Source: JAGXOF01 sp046545575 (GTDB lineage: Bacteria > Chloroflexota > Dehalococcoidia > SZUA-161 > SpSt-899). Taken from it: DNA of 45,743 nt. The position numbers were made by a program, and so were the translations under genes. Shown piece after piece: positions 24,374 to 33,417 of this stretch. Location of the stretch: NCBI GenBank assembly GCA_046545575.1, contig JBKGZM010000009.1, forward strand, positions 1 through 45,743. Direction: 5' to 3'. Numbering within the stretch: the stretch's first letter is position 1; each line of letters opens with the position of its first letter. Under the pieces are notes generated by a model, which made no database searches, was not told the origin of the DNA, and saw only the letters and a program-made list of their open reading frames with translations.

Positions 24374-24721
24374 GTGCATATTACTGCCTTGGAAGAGGTT
24401 GAGAAGATAATACCGAATATGGAGGGTGCCGAAGGGGTCTACAAGCAGATCCCGATATCGAAAGAAAACGGAACCCCCACATTTTCATTTCGGGTATTTA
24501 CTATTGAGCCGGGAGGACATACCCCTCTTCACAACCACTCATATGAACACTTGAATTATGTCATTGAAGGCAACGGAGCAGTAATCGCTGAGAATCGGGA
24601 ATATGAAGTGAAGAAGGGTGACTTCGTCATGGTTCCACCTGACGAGGTTCATCAGTACAGAAATACCTCGGCAAGCAATTCACTGGTAATGATCTGCGCG
24701 GTTCCGAAGGAATACGAATAA
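24374..24721 (+). CDS. Cupin domain protein
   Basis: A 115-residue single cupin. Motif 1 is PGGHTPLHNHSYEH (ligands H53, H55, and E58 or H59) and motif 2 is GDFVMVPPDEVHQYRN. Small cupins of this type bind a divalent metal and serve as isomerases, dioxygenases or metabolite sensors; no specific activity can be assigned. The GTG start has AGGAGG 7 bases upstream. Confidence 0.88.
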   Translation: MHITALEEVEKIIPNMEGAEGVYKQIPISKENGTPTFSFRVFTIEPGGHTPLHNHSYEHLNYVIEGNGAVIAENREYEVKKGDFVMVPPDEVHQYRNTSASNSLVMICAVPKEYE

Positions 24722-24871
24722 ATATCATGGACACAGAACCGCAATCCCGGTTGCTCAGGCCGAAACCTCCCACCGTGTGAAACCTTGTCTTTTCCACAGA
24801 TAGATAACACCCCTCACCGGGATTCAAGTTGTTGCATTATTCGGCAGGCAGGGCATGGTCCGGAAGGTCAC

Positions 24872-25174
24872 TTACCCCATCACAACGGCCAAAACTATGA
24901 GGATAATAAGAACTACCGCTGCAATCACGCCCGCGTGCTTCAAGTCCGAGCCTACATAGGTATGGATTGGGGCGGCTTTCTCAAGCCTTGCCTGGGATGC
25001 CGTGGGCTGGGAAGTGGGTGGTTGGGTCGGTGGTGGCCCGCCTGCCGCACCTTGTGTAGTCTGCCCCGAACCAGCGCTCGTGGTCGCCGGCCGCGTGGTT
25101 TTCTTCTGAGACCGCTTTTTCTTCCCACTTTGCTTGGCGTATGATGAGGCTTTTTGATATGATCTTTTTGCCAT
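24872..25174 (-). CDS. Small basic, proline-rich single-pass membrane protein
   Basis: A 100-residue protein with a Lys/Arg-rich N-terminus (about 1-35), a Gly/Pro/Thr/Gln-rich middle, and one C-terminal membrane helix (GVIAAVVLIILIVLAVV), i.e. a tail-anchored plan with a cytoplasmic basic domain. The start at 25174 has GAGGAAGAG upstream; a further in-frame ATG 11 codons earlier has none. It is divergent from mutS. Function unknown. Confidence 0.65.
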   Translation of the reverse strand: MAKRSYQKASSYAKQSGKKKRSQKKTTRPATTSAGSGQTTQGAAGGPPPTQPPTSQPTASQARLEKAAPIHTYVGSDLKHAGVIAAVVLIILIVLAVVMG

Positions 25175-25205
25175 AGTACTCTTCCTCGTCTTTTGACTGC
25201 TTTCC

Positions 25206-25234
25206 ATTGTAGCGCTGTGGACTTTTTTTTACAA
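25206..25234 (-). promoter_or_regulatory. Promoter of the small membrane protein gene
   Basis: Minus-strand TTGTAA (25229-25234) and TACAAT (25206-25211) at 17-base spacing; leader about 25 bases, which excludes the longer upstream start. Confidence 0.55.
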
Positions 25235-25247
25235 CCTCTCACAGAGC

Positions 25248-25276
25248 TTTCAAAGGCTTCTTCTTTCTTTTATAAT
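25248..25276 (+). promoter_or_regulatory. mutS promoter
   Basis: Consensus TATAAT (25271-25276) with weak TTTCAA (25248-25253), 17-base spacing. The mutS ATG follows the -10 by only 9 bases, so the mRNA is probably leaderless. Confidence 0.55.
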
Positions 25277-25285
25277 CAAGACAGG

Positions 25286-27853
25286 ATGACAGATATCACT
25301 CCCATGAGGCGCCAGTATCTCAGGGTCAAGGAGCGGTACCCTGAGGCCATTATCCTTTTCCGCCTGGGCGATTTCTACGAGTCGTTCGAGGAGGATGCCA
25401 AGACCATCTCCAGGGAACTGGAGATCGTGCTGACTTCGCGCTCAATGGGGAAGGGGCAGCGGCTTCCCATGGCTGGCATCCCCCATCACCAGCTGGAGAA
25501 CTACCTGGCGAGGCTGATAAACAAGGGCTACAAAGTCGCCATCTGCGAACAGCTAAGCGACCCCAAAGCAAGCAAGGGGCTGGTAGATCGGGATGTGGTG
25601 CGTGTCGTTACACCGGGCACAGTCGTCGAGCCCAACCTTCTGGAGTCCACATCCAACAACTATCTGGCGGCGATGGTCATCGATGGTGAGCGGGCAGGAA
25701 TCGCCTACGTGGATATAACCACGAGCGAATTCGCAACAACACAGCTCGGTGCAGATAGGGCCCTCTCTGAAATCGAACGGCTGAGTCCTTCCGAAGTCCT
25801 CATTCCCAGAGAATCCGAACTGCCGCAAACTCCCCTAAATGCCACAAGAATCGACAACGAGTGGTTTGAGACGGAAACGGCACGAAGGCTCTTGATGGAC
25901 CATTTCGAGGTCGCTTCCCTTGAAGGCTACGGATGCGCCGACCTGCCGCTGGCCATCCAGGCCGCCGGGGCAATTATCCACTACCTCGGGGAGACCCAGA
26001 AAGGGACGTTGAACCAGCTCTCGAGCCTGTCTACGTACTCCACGGAGTCGTTTATGATCGTCGATGCCCAGACGAGGCGGAATCTGGAGCTGTTCCAGTC
26101 GAGTGCGCTGACAACCGGTAGCGGTTCCTTGCTTTCCGTAATCGACTTGACCAGGACCCCGATGGGAGGCAGACTTCTCAAGCGGTGGCTGGGACAGCCT
26201 CTTCTAGACATAGAGGAGTTGAACCGGAGGCACGAAGCGGTGGCGTGGTTTGCGGACAATACCGCTCGGCGAACGGAGTGCACGAATGCCTTGAAGAGCC
26301 TGGCGGATATGGAAAGGCTTATCAACCGGGTGAGGTCGGGCCTCGCGATACCGAGGGAGCTGGGGCAGCTGCGGCACAGCCTGGAGGCGGTGCCGCAGCT
26401 AAAGGGGGTGGTCGAGGAGGAGGCGTCTCCTCTTGGCTGGCTTTCCTCTGAGCTCAAGTCGTGTGAGGAGGTGGTTGATCTTATATCGAGGGCCATTGCG
26501 GATGAGGGGTGGGGCGGGGTGGGGGAAGGCGAAGTTATCAAGCCGGGCTTTTCCTCTGAATTGGACGAGCTTCGGTCCACCTCCAAGAACGCCAAACAAT
26601 ATCTGGCCGATGTAGAACGCAAGGAGCGGGAACGAACTGAAATCAAGTCGCTTAAGGTCGGCTACAACAAAGTCTTCGGTTACTATATCGAGGTCACCAG
26701 TCCGCACCTGGACCGAGTGCCGGACGACTACATTCGCAAGCAGACTCTCACCGGCGCTGAGCGCTATGTTACCTCGGAACTCAAGGAGTACGAGTCGTTG
26801 ATTCTAAATGCCCAGGAGAGAATCGGCGAGCTGGAGGCCAGCCTGTTCAAGCAGGTATGCCGTCAGGTCGCTGGCTGGGGTGAGCGTATTCTGGGTACGG
26901 CGAATGCCATTGCCCATATCGATGTCCTTTCCGCATTTGCAGAGGCAGCAGTGCGCTATGGCTATGTCCGGCTGCAGTTGACCGATGAAAACGTTATTGA
27001 CATCACGGATGGACGGCACCCTGTGGTTGAGCGGATGGTACAAGAGGGATTTGTCCCCAATGATACGTTTCTCTCCAACGATGATGCCCAACTCATTATT
27101 CTGACCGGACCCAACATGGCGGGCAAGTCCACTTACCTGCGGCAGGTGGCGCTTATCGTGTTGATGGCACAGATTGGCAGCTTCGTCCCGGCAGGCTCAG
27201 CCACCGTCGGACTGGTAGACCGAATATTCAGTCGGGTTGGCCTGATGGATGACCTGGCCAGCGGGCGCTCTACCTTCATGATCGAGATGACGGAGACGGC
27301 AAATATCCTGAACAACGCCACTCCCAGATCGCTCATCATCCTCGACGAGATCGGCCGGGGGACGAGCACCTATGACGGGCTTTCCATCGCTCATGCAGTT
27401 GTGGAATATTTGCACAACAATCCCAGATTGGGAGCCAAAACGATCTTCGCCACACATTATCACGAATTGATAGAGATGGCCAATTCCCTGCCCCGGGTTA
27501 GAAACTTCAACGTCGCGGTGACAGAGGAAGAGGGAAAGGTGGTCTTCTTGAGGAAAATCGTTCCGGGCGGGACAGACCAAAGCTACGGCATCCACGTAGC
27601 ACAGCTAGCAGGCCTGCCTAGGCCTGTCCTCCACCGGGCCCAGGAGGTTCTGAACGGACTGGAAAATGGGAACCAGGCGCGGAAAAGGGGACGAAAAAAG
27701 AGTTCAGCGAAGGGCCAGCAGTTGAACCTGTTTCCCCAGGGATCGCCGGTCCTGGATGAACTCGAGCAGCTCGATATCGAGTCTCTGACGCCTCTTGAGG
27801 CGATCAACAAACTCTACGAGCTCCAGAAAAGGGCTCGGTCCGACTCTCTTTGA
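25286..27853 (+). CDS. mutS: DNA mismatch repair protein MutS
   Basis: Mismatch-recognition ATPase of 855 residues. The N-terminal mismatch-binding Phe-x-Glu lies in LGDFYESFEED, followed by connector, lever and clamp regions; the ATPase domain has Walker A TGPNMAGKST (T607-T616), the signature FMIEMTETA, Walker B LIILDEIGRGTST and the ATHYHEL switch. The start at 25286 was chosen because the -10 element lies just upstream and the family begins near here; the frame extends back to 25193 but that part overlaps the divergent promoter. mutL is not adjacent. Confidence 0.95.
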   Translation: MTDITPMRRQYLRVKERYPEAIILFRLGDFYESFEEDAKTISRELEIVLTSRSMGKGQRLPMAGIPHHQLENYLARLINKGYKVAICEQLSDPKASKGLVDRDVVRVVTPGTVVEPNLLESTSNNYLAAMVIDGERAGIAYVDITTSEFATTQLGADRALSEIERLSPSEVLIPRESELPQTPLNATRIDNEWFETETARRLLMDHFEVASLEGYGCADLPLAIQAAGAIIHYLGETQKGTLNQLSSLSTYSTESFMIVDAQTRRNLELFQSSALTTGSGSLLSVIDLTRTPMGGRLLKRWLGQPLLDIEELNRRHEAVAWFADNTARRTECTNALKSLADMERLINRVRSGLAIPRELGQLRHSLEAVPQLKGVVEEEASPLGWLSSELKSCEEVVDLISRAIADEGWGGVGEGEVIKPGFSSELDELRSTSKNAKQYLADVERKERERTEIKSLKVGYNKVFGYYIEVTSPHLDRVPDDYIRKQTLTGAERYVTSELKEYESLILNAQERIGELEASLFKQVCRQVAGWGERILGTANAIAHIDVLSAFAEAAVRYGYVRLQLTDENVIDITDGRHPVVERMVQEGFVPNDTFLSNDDAQLIILTGPNMAGKSTYLRQVALIVLMAQIGSFVPAGSATVGLVDRIFSRVGLMDDLASGRSTFMIEMTETANILNNATPRSLIILDEIGRGTSTYDGLSIAHAVVEYLHNNPRLGAKTIFATHYHELIEMANSLPRVRNFNVAVTEEEGKVVFLRKIVPGGTDQSYGIHVAQLAGLPRPVLHRAQEVLNGLENGNQARKRGRKKSSAKGQQLNLFPQGSPVLDELEQLDIESLTPLEAINKLYELQKRARSDSL

Positions 27854-27878
27854 GAAAAACTCCGATCTGATTTATAAT
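27850..27878 (+). promoter_or_regulatory. Promoter of the speD-speE-pcrA-rph cluster
   Basis: TTGAGA (27850-27855) and TATAAT (27873-27878), 17-base spacing, overlapping the mutS stop codon. One of the best promoters in the window. Confidence 0.7.
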
Positions 27879-27910
27879 GGATGAGGATGGTACAGGAGGA
27901 TCATGGTAAG

Positions 27911-28255
27911 GTGAACGCTCTTGGGAGACACTTTCTTTTGGACTTGAAGGACTGCCGTGAGGACGTATTGGACGACCTGGAATTCATAAAGGAGGCTCTC
28001 TCTACCATAGCCCAGCAGGATGAAGAGGAGCTTCTGGGGCAGTCCTTTTATCATTTCACCCCGCAAGGAGTAAGCGGACTGGTACTTTCCAGTGGGTCGC
28101 ATATCGGTATCCATACGTGGCCAGAGTACAGTTACGCGGCGGTTGATATTTTCACCCAGGGCAATTCCTTCGATCCGGACAAGGCAACGAGCCTGATTAT
28201 AGAGAGGCTCGGCTGCCGAAATCCCTCAGTAGTGGAGCTGAAGAGAGGAGTTTAG
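27911..28255 (+). CDS. speD: SpeD-family pyruvoyl decarboxylase with altered catalytic residues
   Basis: Homologue of S-adenosylmethionine decarboxylase class 1B, 114 residues. With the GTG start at 27911 (AGGAGG 11 bases upstream) numbering matches my recollection of the Thermotoga enzyme: S55, S63 (pyruvoyl precursor) and H68 are present in GSHIGIHTWPE. However the residue before the cleavage Ser, normally Glu62, is Gly62, and the catalytic Cys83 of FTCG is Gln83 (FTQG). Self-cleavage remains possible, but AdoMet decarboxylation is doubtful; some SpeD paralogues are reported to have become ornithine or arginine decarboxylases. Alternative starts are ATG 27887 (8 bases after the -10, leaderless) or 27881. 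It is 3 bases upstream of speE. Confidence 0.85.
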   Translation: MNALGRHFLLDLKDCREDVLDDLEFIKEALSTIAQQDEEELLGQSFYHFTPQGVSGLVLSSGSHIGIHTWPEYSYAAVDIFTQGNSFDPDKATSLIIERLGCRNPSVVELKRGV

Positions 28256-28258
28256 CTG

Positions 28259-29179
28259 ATGGCGGAAACCCCTCCAATGTGGTTTATGGAATTTGTCACT
28301 CCAACGGTCATTCAGCAGTTTGCAGTGAAGAATTTGGTCTACTCTGGTCAGTCGCAATATCAAAATGTCGAAGTGATGGACACCGTAAGCTATGGCAGAT
28401 GCCTTGTTTTGGACGGTAAGATACAGTCGTGTGAGGCTGACGAGTTCATCTATCATGAGGCGTTGGTGCAACCTGCAATGACCCTTCACCCTTCTCCCAG
28501 GAAGGTATTCATCGCCGGTGGTGGTGAAGGTGCAACCCTGAGGGAAGTGCTGCGGCACGATACCGTTGAGAAAGTAGTCATGGTGGACATCGATTCTGAG
28601 GTGATCGATATCTGCAAGAAGCTTCTCCCCGATCACCACCAGGGAGCCTTCGACGATCAGCGAGTAGAGCTTCTCCACATGGATGCCAGGAAATATCTCG
28701 CTGATACGAATGAGAAATTCGATGTCGCCATCATTGACCTTCCTGAACCTATAGAAGGCGGCCCGGCTTATCTGCTGTATACACAAAAATTCTACGAGAT
28801 GCTGAAGACCAAGCTCTCCGATGACGCGACGTTTGCTTTGCAGGCCGGAGCCACGGTGCTTGGTATTACAGAGGTTTACACGGCGATTAACAATACTCTG
28901 AAGACCGCTTTTCCGGTAGTTATTCCCTATAATGCGGATGTGCCATCCTTCGGAGGGTCATGGGGATTTGCGCTTGCGTCGACCACAATGGATCCGCGCG
29001 ATCTTTCACCGGGGGAGGTCGACCAACGCATCGCCAGCAGAGTTAAGGGCCCCTTGCAGTTCTATGATGGGCATACGCATCAGGGGCTCTTTTTCATTCC
29101 CAAGCACCTTAGAGAAGCGATTGAAAAGGAGACAAAGATCATCACCGAAGATAGCCCTGTGTTTGTTCCGGGATATTAG
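28259..29179 (+). CDS. speE: Aminopropyltransferase (spermidine/thermospermine synthase family)
   Basis: Transfers aminopropyl from decarboxylated AdoMet to a polyamine acceptor. The 306 residues have an N-terminal beta domain and a Rossmann methyltransferase-like fold. Motifs GGGEGATLREVLRH, DLPEPIEGGPAYLLYT and VPSFGGSWGFALAS match the ACL5/thermospermine-synthase and Thermus-type branch (GGGEG, DLADPVEGGP, VPSF..TWGW) better than classical SpeE (GGGDGG, DSTDP). The acceptor may therefore be agmatine or spermidine. It follows speD by 3 bases with GAGGAG inside the speD end. Confidence 0.92.
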   Translation: MAETPPMWFMEFVTPTVIQQFAVKNLVYSGQSQYQNVEVMDTVSYGRCLVLDGKIQSCEADEFIYHEALVQPAMTLHPSPRKVFIAGGGEGATLREVLRHDTVEKVVMVDIDSEVIDICKKLLPDHHQGAFDDQRVELLHMDARKYLADTNEKFDVAIIDLPEPIEGGPAYLLYTQKFYEMLKTKLSDDATFALQAGATVLGITEVYTAINNTLKTAFPVVIPYNADVPSFGGSWGFALASTTMDPRDLSPGEVDQRIASRVKGPLQFYDGHTHQGLFFIPKHLREAIEKETKIITEDSPVFVPGY

Positions 29180-29219
29180 TTGGCTAACAGGGATTTAAAA
29201 AGAGGAGATTATTCCAAAT

Positions 29220-31367
29220 ATGGGACTGGACGTGCTGGAGAACCTTAATCCTGCTCAAAGGGAGGCTGTGGAATCTATTGAGGGACCGGAACTCATTATA
29301 GCTGGTCCTGGAAGTGGTAAGACCCGTGTTATCGCCCATCGAATCGCCTATCTTATCGGGGTCTGTGGAATCAACCCCCATCGTATTCTGGCTGTTACCT
29401 TCACCAATAAAGCTGCGCGGGAGATGAAGGAGCGCGTATATGGCATGCTCGACCGGGCTGCAGAAGGGTTGACTTTGGGTACATTTCACGCCACCTGCGC
29501 GGGGATTCTGCGTCGAGAGGCCGATCATCTGGGGCTGGACAGGAGATTTATCATATATGATGGGGGCGAGCAGCTAAACGTGATAGCTCGCTGTATGGAG
29601 GAATTGAAGATCGATGCCAAGCAGTATACCCCGAAGGCGATAAAATCCACGATATCTTCAGCCAAGGCGAGGCTTATCAAGGCGCAGGACTACGGAAGCC
29701 AGAATTATTTCGAGGAAGTGGTCAGGCGCGTCTACGAGCGCTACCAGGACATGCTTATGGAAAGTAAGGCCCTGGACTTCGATGATCTCCTCATGCAGAC
29801 AGTGTATCTCTTTCGCGATAACGAAAAAGTCTTATCAAGGTATCAGTCACGCTATGTTCACATAATGATTGACGAGTTTCAGGATACCAATCTTGCCCAG
29901 TATATATTGGCGAAGCAACTGGCGGGGACTAACTGCAATATATGCGTTGTCGGCGATCCGGACCAGTCGATATACGGCTGGAGGTATGCGGATATCAGGA
30001 ATATCCTGAACTTTGAGCGGGACTACAAAGGTGCCAAGATCGTATACCTGGAGCAGAATTACCGTTCGACTCAGACGATTCTAGAGGCAGCCTCTCATCT
30101 CATTTCGTGCAATACGCAGCGCAAGGAGAAGGCGCTTTGGACGCAAAACAATGGTGGAATTTCCATAACCATTATGGAGACGTTCAACGAGCAGGAGGAA
30201 GCCCAATTCGTCGTCAGCGAGATCGAGCGATTGATGGTTAGCCAGGGACGTTCAATGAACGATTTCGCGGTTATGTATCGTACGAATGCTCAATCCAGGG
30301 CGCTTGAGGAGGCCTGTATTCGCTATGGATTCCCCTACAAACTGGTAGGGGCGACCCGTTTCTATGACCGCCGTGAGATCAAGGACGTCATAGCCTATTT
30401 GAAACTGGTCAATAATCCCTACGACAGTGTAAGTTTGATGCGTGTGATAAACGTGCCCGCACGGGGGGTTGGTGAGCGGACCCTGGCTGAGCTATCGGAG
30501 TTGTCGCGGAACAGAGGTATTCCCCTCTACTCGGCTCTGAAACTGATCGCTGAAGGGGAGGTTATGCCTCATTCTCCGCGGAGCGCACAGGCTTTGAGCA
30601 GGTTCTCTACCATGCTTGAGGAGCTTGTCTCCGAGAGTGAACAGCGTGACCTGCTCAGCTTTTTCGATCTCGTGCTGAATCGGACAGGCTATAAATCCTA
30701 TATCTTAAACGGAGAGGATGGTGAGGAAAGGTGGAATAATATCCTTGAACTCCGTGGAATGGCAGAAGAGTACAACGATCTACAGCCTCCAGATGGGCTG
30801 GTTAGCTTGCTGGAGAGAACTTGTCTTGTCTCCGATGTAGACAATCTCGATGAGAATATCGATGCCGTTACTTTGATCACCCTTCATCAAGCCAAGGGGC
30901 TGGAGTTCCCTGTGGTGTTTATTGTCGGGATGGATGAAGGTGTTCTCCCTCACCTGCGGGCCTTTGCCGACCCTGATCAGATGGAGGAGGAACGCAGACT
31001 TTGCTACGTTGGTATAACCCGGGCAAGGGACCAGGTGTATTTGGTTCACGCCTTCCGCCGGAATCTCAGGGGAGGAAGCCATCCTAATCCTCCATCCCGT
31101 TTCTTGAAAGATATTCCCGAGTACTTGACCAGTTCCAACAACCATGGCAATGGAGGCGCAGGGAAGGCTGATGCCCTTGGCGCACCGCACTCCGAGGTTT
31201 GTGGCCTTAACGCCGGTGACAAGGTCGTGCATGAGAGGTTTGGTGAAGGAGTTGTGGTCGATTGTGCCACCCTCAAGGACGATTTCGAGGCCACGATAGC
31301 GTTTGGCAGAGGCATAGGGGTCAAGAAGCTGCTTTTGAGTTTAGCTCCGCTGGAAAGGGTACAATGA
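29220..31367 (+). CDS. pcrA: UvrD/PcrA-type DNA helicase
   Basis: Superfamily 1A 3'-5' helicase of 715 residues for repair and replication-fork processing. Walker A AGPGSGKT (28-35), motif Ia TFTNKAAREMKER, motif II IDEFQDTN, motif III GDPDQSIYGWR, motif IV QNYRST, motif V TLHQAKGLEFP and motif VI EERRLCYVGITRA are all present. The C-terminal 50 residues (GDKVVHERFGEGVV...) form the Tudor-like domain that in PcrA contacts RNA polymerase. Its TGA overlaps the rph ATG (ATGA). Confidence 0.95.
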   Translation: MGLDVLENLNPAQREAVESIEGPELIIAGPGSGKTRVIAHRIAYLIGVCGINPHRILAVTFTNKAAREMKERVYGMLDRAAEGLTLGTFHATCAGILRREADHLGLDRRFIIYDGGEQLNVIARCMEELKIDAKQYTPKAIKSTISSAKARLIKAQDYGSQNYFEEVVRRVYERYQDMLMESKALDFDDLLMQTVYLFRDNEKVLSRYQSRYVHIMIDEFQDTNLAQYILAKQLAGTNCNICVVGDPDQSIYGWRYADIRNILNFERDYKGAKIVYLEQNYRSTQTILEAASHLISCNTQRKEKALWTQNNGGISITIMETFNEQEEAQFVVSEIERLMVSQGRSMNDFAVMYRTNAQSRALEEACIRYGFPYKLVGATRFYDRREIKDVIAYLKLVNNPYDSVSLMRVINVPARGVGERTLAELSELSRNRGIPLYSALKLIAEGEVMPHSPRSAQALSRFSTMLEELVSESEQRDLLSFFDLVLNRTGYKSYILNGEDGEERWNNILELRGMAEEYNDLQPPDGLVSLLERTCLVSDVDNLDENIDAVTLITLHQAKGLEFPVVFIVGMDEGVLPHLRAFADPDQMEEERRLCYVGITRARDQVYLVHAFRRNLRGGSHPNPPSRFLKDIPEYLTSSNNHGNGGAGKADALGAPHSEVCGLNAGDKVVHERFGEGVVVDCATLKDDFEATIAFGRGIGVKKLLLSLAPLERVQ

Positions 31368-32086
31368 GGCTGGCCAGGCTGGACGGCCGTGCCACCGATG
31401 AACTCCGCCCGGTGAAGATCACCCCGGGTGTTCAACGATATCCAGAGGGCTCGGCGATGATTGAGCTGGGCGAGACAAAGGTACTCTGTGCAGTCAGTGT
31501 AGAAGACCGGGTCCCTCCTTTCCTCAAGGGAACTGGCTCCGGCTGGATAACGGCGGAGTACGCGATGTTGCCCCGGGCTACCGAAAGCCGGACACAGCGA
31601 GGGCAGGAAAAGGGGAGATCACTGGAGATCCAGCGCCTCATCGGGCGTTCCCTTCGCGCGGTAGCAGACCTTAATCTGCTCGGAGAGAGAACGTTTCTCG
31701 TGGACTGCGATGTCCTCCAGGCTGATGGTGGGACGAGAACGGCGGCTATTACAGCGGGGTATGTTGCCCTGGAGTACGCTTTTCGTACGTTGGTGAGCAG
31801 AGGCGAGCTCGCTGCCTCTCCGTTAAAGGGGCTGGTGGCAGCTACCAGCGTAGGCGTCGTCGAGGGGACTAACCTGCTTGACCTGTGCTATGAGGAGGAT
31901 TCCCACGCTGATGTTGATTTTAATGTCGTCATGAACGACGCAGGAGAGTTCATCGAAGTGCAAGGCACTGGTGAAGGAAGAGCTTTTTCCAGGTCTGAGA
32001 TGGATTCCCTCATGTCTTTGGCCGAGAAGGGTATCGAACAGCTTTTTCATATTCAGAGGACCGCGATTGAGGAGATTGGCTTATAA
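31364..32086 (+). CDS. rph: Ribonuclease PH
   Basis: Phosphorolytic 3'-5' exoribonuclease that trims tRNA 3' ends. The 240 residues show GSAMIELGETKVLC, the Arg-rich RATESRTQRGQEKGRS, DCDVLQADGGTRTAAI and the C-terminal phosphate/active-site Asp region DLCYEEDSHADVDFN. ATG 31364 overlaps the pcrA stop by 4 bases; the frame remains open upstream inside pcrA but that part is spurious. Confidence 0.95.
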   Translation: MRLARLDGRATDELRPVKITPGVQRYPEGSAMIELGETKVLCAVSVEDRVPPFLKGTGSGWITAEYAMLPRATESRTQRGQEKGRSLEIQRLIGRSLRAVADLNLLGERTFLVDCDVLQADGGTRTAAITAGYVALEYAFRTLVSRGELAASPLKGLVAATSVGVVEGTNLLDLCYEEDSHADVDFNVVMNDAGEFIEVQGTGEGRAFSRSEMDSLMSLAEKGIEQLFHIQRTAIEEIGL

Positions 32087-32088
32087 CT

Positions 32089-33411
32089 GTGGCGGATGTT
32101 CAACCTTTCCGTGGACTACGGTATAATCTTGAGCAAATCGAGAATCTTTCTTCAGTTATCACTCCTCCCTACGATGTAATTAGCCCCGCTCAGCAGAACG
32201 AATACTACCGGAAGAACCCGTACAACTTTATCAGGATCGAGTTCGGTAAAGCGTATCCTGATGACACCCAGGACCAGAACAAGTATACACGCGCTGTCAA
32301 GACACTTACCGAATGGATGCAGAGAGGCATACTTATTCGGGAGGAGAGACCAGCTTTTTATCTTGTTGAACAGCGTTTTCCTCATCGTGATGGTTATAAA
32401 AGCTCCTGGGGACTTACTGCCGCAGTGCGTCTTGAGGAATTAGGAGCCGGGCGAATTTTACCCACTGAAAGAACTATGGGCGCGCCGATCCAGGACCGGC
32501 TGAGCCTACTGAGGGCATGCCGAGCAAATCCGAGTCCGGTGATGGGGGTGTTCGAACATGAGAAGGGAAACCTGCTGTCTCTTTTCCCCGACATCACAAG
32601 TGGTGTTCCCTCAGCGACCGCCCTCGATGATTTCGGCGTGAGTTTCAAAGTGTGGATTGTGAATGACGAGACGATTATCCGGAGGATTTGCGATTTCTTC
32701 GCCGACCGGGAAATCTGCATCGCTGACGGGCATCACAGGTATACGACAGCTTTGGCCTACCGGAATGAGATGGCTGCTTATTCGTCGAGCGGCGATGAAG
32801 CCTACAACTACGTGATGATGACGCTGATAAGCTCGGGCGATACAGGGCTTGCCCTGTTTCCTGTCCATCGTCTTGTTAAGAATATTGACCCCAGCGTGGT
32901 CGCTGGACTGCGTGATGAATTGAGCCGGCACTTTCATATCCAGGAACTTTCCCCGGTTGCGTCCGATGCCTCCGCTAATCTGGCGAGCTGGACGAAGACA
33001 CTGGAGAATGCGGGCATGGGGGATACAGCCTTCGGGGTATATGGCCTGGCGGGCGATAAGTTCTGGCTACTGACAGCGAAGGACGAATCGAGTTTGCGTG
33101 AGACATTACCCAAGGACAAACCGGCTCCCTGGAGGAAACTGGACGTGAGCCTTCTTCACTGGGGTATATTACAAGGGATGCTGGGCATTGATAGCCCTGA
33201 GAAGGAGAATGAGTGCCTGCAATATTCCTCTGAGGGGGTGAAGGTACTGAGAGAAGTCGATGAGGGAACCTCACAACTTGCCTTCTTCCTGAACCCGGTT
33301 CCAGGCCCCGATTTCCTGGCCGTGGCATATTCCGGCGCTGGAATGCCGCCCAAGTCTACCTACTTCTATCCCAAGACCCCTGCCGGTTTGGTGATAAACC
33401 CTCTTTTTTGA
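32089..33411 (+). CDS. DUF1015 family protein
   Basis: A 440-residue protein with DUF1015 hallmarks: VITPPYDVIS near the N-terminus, NPYNFIRIE, PTERTM and the histidine-rich DGHHRYTTALAYR. Some members are linked to serine metabolism by neighbourhood, and serA lies convergently 6 bases away here; the biochemical role is not established. The GTG start is 2 bases after the rph stop, so it closes the speD-to-rph transcript. Confidence 0.88.
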   Translation: MADVQPFRGLRYNLEQIENLSSVITPPYDVISPAQQNEYYRKNPYNFIRIEFGKAYPDDTQDQNKYTRAVKTLTEWMQRGILIREERPAFYLVEQRFPHRDGYKSSWGLTAAVRLEELGAGRILPTERTMGAPIQDRLSLLRACRANPSPVMGVFEHEKGNLLSLFPDITSGVPSATALDDFGVSFKVWIVNDETIIRRICDFFADREICIADGHHRYTTALAYRNEMAAYSSSGDEAYNYVMMTLISSGDTGLALFPVHRLVKNIDPSVVAGLRDELSRHFHIQELSPVASDASANLASWTKTLENAGMGDTAFGVYGLAGDKFWLLTAKDESSLRETLPKDKPAPWRKLDVSLLHWGILQGMLGIDSPEKENECLQYSSEGVKVLREVDEGTSQLAFFLNPVPGPDFLAVAYSGAGMPPKSTYFYPKTPAGLVINPLF

Positions 33412-33417
33412 CCCGGA

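Noticed and set aside
25981..26646. 221-codon frame opposite mutS
   Set aside because: Antisense shadow of mutS; Ser/Arg-rich artefact.
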